Assembly: GCA_946623765.1 (NCBI GenBank)
Contig: CAMORL010000013.1
Location: 1-19,795, forward strand
Reading direction: 5' to 3'
Length of the DNA stretch: 19,795 nucleotides
DNA from: an uncultured Clostridia bacterium
GTDB lineage: Bacteria; Bacillota_A; Clostridia; Christensenellales; CAG-138
Position numbers and translations under genes: made by a program. Below, in pieces: positions 13,870 to 19,795 of the stretch (positions are counted from its first letter, which is position 1; each line of letters starts with the position of its first letter). A model generated the notes under the pieces. It was not told where the DNA came from. It made no database searches and saw only the letters and a program-made list of their open reading frames with translations.

Positions 13870-15192
13870 TTACTCCTCTCTCGTTCGATTGCGGAACAGT
13901 ATTTTGATCGGTGTTCCCGAAAACCCGAAGGTCTTGCGGAAGTAATTGTCCAGATACCGCTCGTACGAAAAATGAACCAGTGTCGATTCATTGACGAAAA
14001 TCACAAATGTCGGCGGCTGAATTGCGACCTGCGTAGCGTAGTACAGCTTGAGCCGTCTGCCGTTCTGCGTCGGCGGCTCCGCCATCGAAACCGCTTCGTT
14101 CAGCACGTCGTTGAGCATGCCGGTCGGAATCCGGCGAATGCTCTGCGCGTAGACCTCTTCTACATTTTCAAGCACCTTCTGAACACGCTGACCGGTCTTT
14201 GCGCTGATAAAAAGGAACGGAACATAGTTCATGAACGCGAGATCGACCTCCATGTCCTTTTTGAACCTGTTCATGGTGTTCGTATCCTTTTCGATGAGAT
14301 CCCATTTATTGACGATCACAATCGAGGGCTTCCCTTCCTCATGCACAAATCCGGCAATCTTGACGTCCTGTTCGGAAAGTCCCTGTTCCGCGTCGCACAC
14401 GAACAGAACGACATCCGCACGGCGGATCGCCGCAAGCGATCGGATCACGCTGTAGCGTTCGATGCTCTCGTCCTCGATCGAACGTTTTCTGCGAATGCCC
14501 GCCGTATCAATCAAAACATATTGCCGTCCGTTCTTTTCAAACGGCGTGTCGATCGCATCGCGCGTGGTTCCGGGAACATCGGAAACGATTACGCGCTCTT
14601 CGCCGAGGATTGCATTCGTGAGGCTCGACTTGCCGACGTTGGGCTTGCCGACGATTGCGATATGAATCCGCTTGTCCTCTTCCGTTTCATCCGCTTTCGG
14701 GAAGTTTGCGCAGACGGCTTCCAGCAGATCGCCGAGACCGATTCCCTGCCCGCCGGAAAGGATATACGGTTCCCCGAGTCCCAGTTCATAGAACTCGTAG
14801 ATCGCTTCATGGTATTTCGGCGCATCGAGCTTGTTGACGGCAAGCACGACCGGCTTGTTGCATCTGCGCAGCATCGCGGCGACCTCCCGGTCTGCCGATG
14901 TCAAGCCGTCGCGTCCGTCGGTCAGGAAGATGATAACGTCCGCCGTTTCGATCGCAAGCTCCGCCTGCCGGCGCATCTGAACCGCGATCTTGTCTTCGCT
15001 CGCAGGTTCAATGCCGCCGGTATCGATCAGCGTAAACTTATGCTCCAGCCATTCCGCGTCGCCGTAAATACGGTCACGCGTGACGCCCGGCGTGTCCTCC
15101 ACGATGGAGATCCGCTTTCCGGTCAGGCGATTGAACAGGGTCGATTTGCCGACGTTCGGTCTTCCGACGATCGCTACCAAAGGTTTTGCCAT
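13870..15192 (-). CDS. der: Ribosome-assembly GTPase Der (EngA)
   Basis: A 440-residue protein with two tandem GTPase domains and a C-terminal KH-like domain, the layout of Der, which is essential for 50S subunit maturation. The first domain has GRPNVGKS (10-17), [13 protein letters not shown] (57-60) and NKLD (120-123). The second has GKPNVGKS (182-189), [17 protein letters not shown] (229-236) and NKWD (295-298). The linker EDKRIH separates them and the KH part begins near residue 350. One small oddity: the first domain's G5 block reads [13 protein letters not shown] where SA is usual. The ATG at 15190-15192 has GAGGAG just upstream, which overlaps the end of the DUF512 gene (stop at 15196). 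The gene runs in an operon with the DUF512 gene and plsY. Confidence 0.98.
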   Translation of the reverse strand: MAKPLVAIVGRPNVGKSTLFNRLTGKRISIVEDTPGVTRDRIYGDAEWLEHKFTLIDTGGIEPASEDKIAVQMRRQAELAIETADVIIFLTDGRDGLTSADREVAAMLRRCNKPVVLAVNKLDAPKYHEAIYEFYELGLGEPYILSGGQGIGLGDLLEAVCANFPKADETEEDKRIHIAIVGKPNVGKSSLTNAILGEERVIVSDVPGTTRDAIDTPFEKNGRQYVLIDTAGIRRKRSIEDESIERYSVIRSLAAIRRADVVLFVCDAEQGLSEQDVKIAGFVHEEGKPSIVIVNKWDLIEKDTNTMNRFKKDMEVDLAFMNYVPFLFISAKTGQRVQKVLENVEEVYAQSIRRIPTGMLNDVLNEAVSMAEPPTQNGRRLKLYYATQVAIQPPTFVIFVNESTLVHFSYERYLDNYFRKTFGFSGTPIKILFRNRTREE

Positions 15193-15195
15193 AGT

Positions 15196-16503
15196 TTACT
15201 CCTCAAACAAACAAGAAATGAGTTCTGTTCCGTCCGCAAAGGTACGGATCGATATGCCGAGTCCGGATTCGACTTCGGAAAGCGTCATCCCGTCCAGAAA
15301 CACGTCCTCCGTCTCCCGCAGCATGTTTTTCGGGATCAGCAGCGGATCGGCGAGGTCCTTTCCGGAAAGCTCCGAAAGCAGGTCCGTTCCCGTCACAAGC
15401 CCTGCAACATGCACGTTCCCGCCGAACCACCGGTTCGGGACCGGATGCAATTCCGTTATGACGCCGTACGGTTCCAATTCGCGATACAGTTCTTTGAAAA
15501 ACGGATATGCCGCCGTGCCTCCCGCAATTGAAAATCTGCGCGGTTCTTTGCGTCTGTCGCGCTCTTCGAGTGCATAGCGAAAGTCCTCTTCAAACATTCG
15601 CAGAAGCCCGACGCCGTTTTCGATCTGCTCATACGCCTCATACGCTTCCGGTTTCGGCAGCGAACGATTCGCCTGCAGATACCATTCGTCGGACAGAAAC
15701 ACCAGCCGCGTGCCGAAGCGTTCCAGATAAGATTCCTGCAGCCGTTCGATGGAATCAATCACCTTAGCGCTCTCCGCCGCATCGAACGTGCCGAGCTCTG
15801 TAAGCCCCTCCCGGTACTTTGTCACGCCGACCGGAACAATTGCAACGGACGAACACGCAGGTGCAAGTGAAGAAAGATCGGATAGCGTCCGCATGAGGAT
15901 CTCTCCGTCGTTCAGGTTTCTGCACAAAACGATCTGTGCGTTGAACCGAAGGCCTTTTTCTTTCAATGCTGTCAGCCGTTCCATAATCCGTCCCGCAGAA
16001 GGATTGCGCATGATCTTTGTGCGAATCTCCGGATCGGTTGCGTGCACCGACACATACAGCGGACTGACGCGCCGATCCAGGATGCGCTGAAACTCAGCGT
16101 CGCTCACGTTTGTCAGCGTCACATAGTTGCCCATAATGAACGACATGCGCCAGTCGTCGTCCTTGACGTTCAGACTGCTTCTGACGCCTTTCGGCATCTG
16201 ATCGATGAAGCAGAATACGCAATGGTTCCGGCACGTCATCATGCGGCTCATCAGCGTCGTTTCAAAGCACAGCCCGAGCGGTTCGTATTCTCCTTTGTGC
16301 AGAACGACGGACAGCGGTTCGCCGCTTCGCATAAAATCGAGTTTCAGTGCGCGATGCGCCGTCAGCGCCTCATAATCGATCAGATCGAGGACCGGCGTAT
16401 CGTTGATGCGCAAAAGGATGTCGCCGCGCAGCACTCCTGCTTTTTCGGCAGGCGTGCCATGCTCCACAAATGTTATCGGTTGTCCTTTCGCGCATAATTC
16501 CAT
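15196..16503 (-). CDS. DUF512 protein with N-terminal PDZ and radical-SAM-like Cys motif
   Basis: A 435-residue protein of the DUF512 family, common beside der in Clostridia. Residues 1-65 form a PDZ-like domain (VEHGTPAEKAGVLRGDILLRI). Next comes CRNHCVFCFIDQMPKG, with Cys91, Cys95 and Cys98 in the CxxxCxxC spacing of radical SAM enzymes, then PLYVSVHATDPEIRTKIMRN and VPVGVTKYREGL. The last third carries the DUF512 block (PNRWFGGNVHVAGLVTGTDL). The reaction is unknown; a radical SAM chemistry is expected from the cysteines. The ATG at 16501-16503 has no good Shine-Dalgarno. A promoter-like element ends close to it, so it is the likely head of the DUF512-der-plsY operon. Confidence 0.9.
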   Translation of the reverse strand: MELCAKGQPITFVEHGTPAEKAGVLRGDILLRINDTPVLDLIDYEALTAHRALKLDFMRSGEPLSVVLHKGEYEPLGLCFETTLMSRMMTCRNHCVFCFIDQMPKGVRSSLNVKDDDWRMSFIMGNYVTLTNVSDAEFQRILDRRVSPLYVSVHATDPEIRTKIMRNPSAGRIMERLTALKEKGLRFNAQIVLCRNLNDGEILMRTLSDLSSLAPACSSVAIVPVGVTKYREGLTELGTFDAAESAKVIDSIERLQESYLERFGTRLVFLSDEWYLQANRSLPKPEAYEAYEQIENGVGLLRMFEEDFRYALEERDRRKEPRRFSIAGGTAAYPFFKELYRELEPYGVITELHPVPNRWFGGNVHVAGLVTGTDLLSELSGKDLADPLLIPKNMLRETEDVFLDGMTLSEVESGLGISIRTFADGTELISCLFEE

Positions 16504-16509
16504 AAATAT

Positions 16510-16538
16510 ACCTTACCACATCTTTGCCTCTTTTGCAA
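16510..16538 (-). promoter_or_regulatory. Possible promoter of the DUF512-der-plsY operon
   Basis: On the minus strand TTGCAA (16533-16538) and TAAGGT (16510-16515) are 17 bases apart, with an extended -10 TGG just before the latter. The -10 is imperfect (three of six). It ends six bases before the ATG at 16503, like the murB promoter. The AAGG in it could instead serve as a weak Shine-Dalgarno. Confidence 0.45.
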
Positions 16539-16603
16539 GCACATGAAATCGGATCTCATCCATTCAACGCTAAAGAGTTCACAACTAATATCCCGCTCTT
16601 CTC

Positions 16604-16631
16604 TTGATTTTTTATCTGTACATGCTACAAT
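16604..16631 (+). promoter_or_regulatory. Promoter of the PstS-like membrane protein gene
   Basis: TTGATT (16604-16609) and TACAAT (16626-16631) are 16 bases apart, and TGC precedes the -10 as an extended -10. The predicted leader is about 25 bases and contains a weak ribosome site. Unlike the other promoters in the window, a normal leader precedes the ATG. Confidence 0.65.
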
Positions 16632-16662
16632 AAATTTGTTCATTTTATTCGGGGGCAAGGAA

Positions 16663-18162
16663 ATGAAAAAGTGGCTGCAAGTTTTACTGATCTACGTCGG
16701 CATTCCGGCTGCCGGTACAATCGCTTGGTTGTTATTCTTCCTCATTGAATGGTTATTGAACGGATGGGGTCTAACAATCTGCGTCCCTGCTGTTACAATT
16801 GTACTGTATATTGTGCTGCGCAAAAAGCTTGATCTTCGCTTTGCGGCAAAAGTCAATGCTATGATCCTGATTGTGCTTTCTGTTGCTTTGGGGATCATTC
16901 TGCATATCACCACCGGCTCAACACGTGATCCCCTGTTTTCCGTTTTCCGGATCATGACATTTCCGTTTTTGATTCCATCTTTTGCAATGCAACTTTTTGA
17001 TACCATGCATATCGCTTTTGTTTGCATCTTTGCGTCCTATGCAGCGGCAATGGTTACGTGTATCATCTTGTCATGCTGCATGAAATCCGGTGGATCCGAA
17101 AGCGCTTGTAAACCGGTTTATCGCAAGCTTCTACCCTATCTCATTACCGCCGCTGTGGTCCTGCTCTGCGGTGCGTTCAGCATAAAACAGTATCTGAACC
17201 GACCGGAGGTCCGTTATGCCGGTCACGGGTTCGACTATATGCACGGATACTCTACGACAGACTTTACCGATTACACGGTCTACAGTGAGCATTCGAAGCT
17301 TGTCACGCTCGACCATGAGCCGGAATTCATGATCGAGAACGAGGCGGATATGCCCGTTATGGACGGCGCGGAAGCATGTTATCCGGTGTATGCGGCTGTC
17401 GCAAAGACAGTGTACCGCAATATTGACGTCATCGAAGCAGAAGCGGCAAAGAGCGACAATCGCATAAACGGTAAAATCGTTACCTTTACCAATACCGTTC
17501 AAGGCTTCAGAAGACTCATCGACGGAGGGACTGATCTGCTTTTCGGTGCAAAACCCTCCAAAAGTCAGCTCGAATACGCTGATTACAAAGGAGTTGAGCT
17601 CGTCGTAACACCGATCGGACGCGAGGGCTTTGTCTTCTTTGTGGAGGAAGATAATCCCGTCGAAAATCTCACAAGCGAGCAGATCCGCGCGATCTATCAC
17701 GGCGACATTACAAACTGGAAAGAGGTCGGAGGAAAGGATCAGAAGATCAAAGCTTTTCAACGGCCGAAGGATTCCGGTTCGCAGGCGATGATGGAATACT
17801 TTATGGGCGACGTCTCATTGATGGAGCCGGACACATATGAAATCATCGACGGTATGCTGGACGTCATCGATAAGGTTGCGCAGTATGCAAACGAGGACGG
17901 CGCATTCGGCTACTCCTTCCGGTATTTTGTGGAGGAGCTCAGTCAGGAAAAAGGTGTAAAACTCTTATCGATCGACGGCATTGCGCCGACGCTGGAAAAC
18001 ATCGAAAACGGGAGCTATCCGCTTACGGTCGATCTGTGTCTTACCACACGCACGGAGGATCCGAATCCGTATGTACAGAAGATGATCGATTTCATGCTGT
18101 CGGACGACGGACAGGAGATCGTCAGACGCACGGGCTATGCGGGGTTGTGTTCGGAAGACTGA
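16663..18162 (+). CDS. Membrane protein with six-helix N-terminus fused to a PstS-like binding domain
   Basis: A 499-residue protein. Residues 1-175 hold about six hydrophobic segments (for example VLLIYVGIPAAGTIAWLLFF, LTICVPAVTIVLYIVL and YLITAAVVLLCGAFSI), and the remaining 320 residues form an external domain. That domain follows the PstS-type phosphate-binding fold (PBP-like): GGTDLLFGAKPSKSQLEYA, then GREGFVFFVEEDNPVENLT, EQIRAIYHGDITNWKEVGG, and the ligand-loop-like KDSGSQAMMEYF. Phosphate is a guess by homology; the ligand could be another anion. The ATG at 16663 follows GGGGGCAAGG; an earlier ATG at 16543 lies upstream of the promoter and is unlikely. No pstC, pstA, pstB or phoU gene lies nearby, so it may act as a sensor or receptor. 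The first third looks richer in A and T codons than its neighbours. It converges with ppdK at a shared terminator. Confidence 0.82.
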   Translation: MKKWLQVLLIYVGIPAAGTIAWLLFFLIEWLLNGWGLTICVPAVTIVLYIVLRKKLDLRFAAKVNAMILIVLSVALGIILHITTGSTRDPLFSVFRIMTFPFLIPSFAMQLFDTMHIAFVCIFASYAAAMVTCIILSCCMKSGGSESACKPVYRKLLPYLITAAVVLLCGAFSIKQYLNRPEVRYAGHGFDYMHGYSTTDFTDYTVYSEHSKLVTLDHEPEFMIENEADMPVMDGAEACYPVYAAVAKTVYRNIDVIEAEAAKSDNRINGKIVTFTNTVQGFRRLIDGGTDLLFGAKPSKSQLEYADYKGVELVVTPIGREGFVFFVEEDNPVENLTSEQIRAIYHGDITNWKEVGGKDQKIKAFQRPKDSGSQAMMEYFMGDVSLMEPDTYEIIDGMLDVIDKVAQYANEDGAFGYSFRYFVEELSQEKGVKLLSIDGIAPTLENIENGSYPLTVDLCLTTRTEDPNPYVQKMIDFMLSDDGQEIVRRTGYAGLCSED

Positions 18163-18195
18163 TCCGCTCCCCCTCCGTTTCCGTCATACATAAGC

Positions 18196-18228
18196 AAAAG
18201 GGACTGCACCGTTGATGCAGTCCCTTTT
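18196..18228. terminator. Bidirectional intrinsic terminator between the PstS-like gene and ppdK
   Basis: AAAAGGGACTGCA (18196-18208) and TGCAGTCCCTTTT (18216-18228) form a perfect 13-bp stem with a 7-base loop. A run of T follows on each strand (the plus strand has TTTTT at 18225-18229, the minus strand TTTT from 18199 to 18196), so it can end both convergent genes. Confidence 0.93.
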
Positions 18229-18241
18229 TGATTCGGGTGAA

Positions 18242-19795
18242 TTATTTGCCTTCCTTGATCGCTGCCTGCGCTGCTGCGAGACGTGCGATCGGTACGCGGA
18301 ACGGCGAGCAGGACACGTAGTCGAGACCGATCTCATGGCAGAATTCGACGGACATCGGATCGCCGCCATGTTCGCCGCAGATACCGAGCTCGAGGGTCGG
18401 ACGCGTTTTCTTGCCGAGCGTGACAGCCATCTTCATGAGCTTGCCGACGCCGTTCTGATCGAGACGTGCGAACGGATCGAATTCATAGATCTTGGTGTCG
18501 TAGTACGCTTTCAGGAACTTGCCCGCGTCGTCACGGCTGAAGCCGAACGTCATCTGGGTAAGGTCGTTCGTGCCGAAGCAGAAGAACTCTGCATCCTTTG
18601 CGATCTCGTCTGCGGTGAGGCAGGCACGCGGGATCTCGATCATCGTGCCGACTTCATACTTCAGCTCGATGCCGGAGTTCTTGATCTCTTCGTCCGCAAC
18701 TGCAACGACGATGTCGCGCACAAAGCGGAATTCCTTCGGTTCGCCGACGAGCGGGATCATGATCTCGGGGACCATCTTCCATTCCGGATGCTTCTTCTGA
18801 ACGTTAATTGCAGCGCGGATAACTGCCTTGGTCTGCATCTTCGCAATTTCCGGGAAGGTGACGGTCAGGCGGCAGCCGCGGTGACCCATCATCGGGTTGA
18901 ACTCATGGAGGCCGGCAATGATCGTCTTGATCTGCTCAACGGTCTTGCCCTGTGCATCGGCAAGCAGTTTGATGTCGGCTTCTTCGGTCGGAACGAACTC
19001 ATGAAGCGGCGGATCGAGGAAGCGGATAACAACGGGATAGCCTTCCATTGCCTCGTAGATCGCTTCGAAGTCGCCCTGCTGCATCGGGAGCAGCTTGTTG
19101 AGCGCGGCTTCGCGTTCTTCCACGGTGTCGGAGCAGATCATTTCACGGATCGCTGCGATACGGTCGCCGTCAAAGAACATGTGCTCCGTACGGCAGAGAC
19201 CGATGCCTTCTGCGCCGAGCTCACGCGCTTTCTTTGCGTCGCGCGGGGTGTCTGCATTGGTGCGGACGGAAAGTCTTCTGTACTTGTCCGCCCAGCCCAT
19301 GATGCGGCCGAACTCGCCTGCGATTTCTGCGTCGACGGTCGGAATGATGCCGTCATAGATGCAGCCGGTGGAACCGTCGATGGACAGCCAGTCGCCCTCG
19401 TGGTATTCCTTGCCCTTCAGCGTGAAGCGCTTGTTCTCCTCGTCCATTGCAATCTCGGAGCAGCCGGATACGCAGCAGGTGCCCATGCCGCGCGCGACGA
19501 CCGCCGCGTGAGAGGTCATACCGCCGCGAACGGTCAGGATGCCCTGGGACGCCTTCATGCCTTCGATATCCTCGGGAGAGGTCTCAAGACGGACCAGAAG
19601 GACTTTCTCGCCGCGTGCTTTCCACGCCTTTGCATCTTCTGCGGAGAAGACGATCTTGCCGCAGGCTGCGCCGGGGGATGCTGCAAGCGCCTTTGCGACC
19701 GGCGTCGCCGCCTTAATCGCCTTGGCGTCAAACTGCGGGTGGAGCAGCGTGTCGAGGTTTCTCGGATCGATCATCGCAACCGCTTCCTGCTCGGT
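18242..19795 (-). CDS. ppdK: Pyruvate, phosphate dikinase, C-terminal part (cut by window edge)
   Basis: The reading frame is open through the right edge, so the N-terminal ATP-grasp part lies outside. The visible 517 codons cover the phosphohistidine domain and the PEP/pyruvate-binding barrel. The catalytic histidine is in GGMTSHAAVVARGMG (His codon near 19508-19510), and the barrel has RFLDPPLHEFVPT, GTNDLTQMTFGFSRDD and LGICGEHGGDP (catalytic Cys codon near 18377-18379). The enzyme interconverts ATP, pyruvate and phosphate with AMP, PEP and pyrophosphate. In Clostridia it is commonly used in glycolysis or gluconeogenesis. The ATG-like internal codon near 19772-19774 is not the start: the preceding frame TEQEAVA is typical PPDK sequence. 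The stop is followed by the bidirectional terminator. Confidence 0.97.
   Translation of the reverse strand, partial: TEQEAVAMIDPRNLDTLLHPQFDAKAIKAATPVAKALAASPGAACGKIVFSAEDAKAWKARGEKVLLVRLETSPEDIEGMKASQGILTVRGGMTSHAAVVARGMGTCCVSGCSEIAMDEENKRFTLKGKEYHEGDWLSIDGSTGCIYDGIIPTVDAEIAGEFGRIMGWADKYRRLSVRTNADTPRDAKKARELGAEGIGLCRTEHMFFDGDRIAAIREMICSDTVEEREAALNKLLPMQQGDFEAIYEAMEGYPVVIRFLDPPLHEFVPTEEADIKLLADAQGKTVEQIKTIIAGLHEFNPMMGHRGCRLTVTFPEIAKMQTKAVIRAAINVQKKHPEWKMVPEIMIPLVGEPKEFRFVRDIVVAVADEEIKNSGIELKYEVGTMIEIPRACLTADEIAKDAEFFCFGTNDLTQMTFGFSRDDAGKFLKAYYDTKIYEFDPFARLDQNGVGKLMKMAVTLGKKTRPTLELGICGEHGGDPMSVEFCHEIGLDYVSCSPFRVPIARLAAAQAAIKEGK

Noticed and set aside
13528..15531. A 667-codon plus-strand open frame opposite der and the DUF512 gene
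   Set aside because: It lies wholly over well-identified minus-strand genes, has no recognisable domain and reads like the antisense of their codon pattern.
16543..16662. Upstream ATG start for the PstS-like gene
   Set aside because: It lies before the predicted promoter and encodes a stretch unlike a membrane-protein start; the ATG at 16663 gives a positively charged n-region and first helix.
1..19795. CRISPR arrays, tRNAs, rRNAs, insertion sequences or phage genes
   Set aside because: None of the expected direct repeats, clover-leaf signatures, transposase motifs or phage genes were seen.

Overview
The window looks like an ordinary chromosomal housekeeping stretch of an endospore-forming member of the Bacillota, most likely class Clostridia with fairly GC-rich codon use. 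The reasons are the tricistronic spoIIAA-spoIIAB-sigF operon, whiA next to rapZ and murB, the order DUF512 gene-der-plsY, scpA-scpB, and a pyruvate phosphate dikinase. I see no prophage, insertion sequence, CRISPR array, tRNA or rRNA. There are 18 genes (17 apart from the edge-truncated dCMP deaminase, with ppdK also cut by the window end), gaps are short, and no gene-free stretch exceeds about 160 bases.

Layout, left to right. (1) Bases 1-2180, minus strand: a promoter at 2152-2180 drives a site-2 protease gene, scpA, scpB and a dCMP deaminase gene cut by the left edge. (2) Bases 2165-10668, minus strand: an apparent eight-gene operon murB-rapZ-whiA-methyltransferase-hslO-TPR protein-rRNA methyltransferase-carboxypeptidase-like protein, with spacings from an 11-nt overlap to a few tens of bases, ending in an intrinsic terminator at 2165-2197. 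(3) Bases 10672-11643, minus strand: a secreted solute-binding-protein-like gene facing away from the sporulation operon. (4) Bases 11644-13198, plus strand: a regulatory region with Spo0A-box-like and SigH-like elements, then spoIIAA, spoIIAB and sigF. (5) Bases 13195-16538, minus strand: DUF512 gene-der-plsY, whose end overlaps the end of sigF tail to tail by 4 bases. (6) Bases 16604-18162, plus strand: a membrane protein carrying a PstS-like binding domain. It meets ppdK (minus, running off the right edge) at a bidirectional terminator.

Working together: the murB-rapZ-whiA group links cell-wall precursor synthesis with regulatory proteins. SpoIIAA, SpoIIAB and SigF form the partner-switching module that turns on forespore transcription. 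ScpA and ScpB are partners of SMC in chromosome segregation. Der and PlsY serve ribosome assembly and phospholipid synthesis.

Most interesting signals: a carboxypeptidase homologue that has lost residues in all three penicillin-binding motifs; a perfect 11-bp hairpin that buries that gene's Shine-Dalgarno; several transcription-unit-head genes whose -10 box ends only 5-7 bases before the ATG with no Shine-Dalgarno (candidate leaderless mRNAs); the missing yvcK between rapZ and whiA; and a lone six-helix membrane protein fused to a PstS-like domain. I did not find a clearly new multi-gene system.
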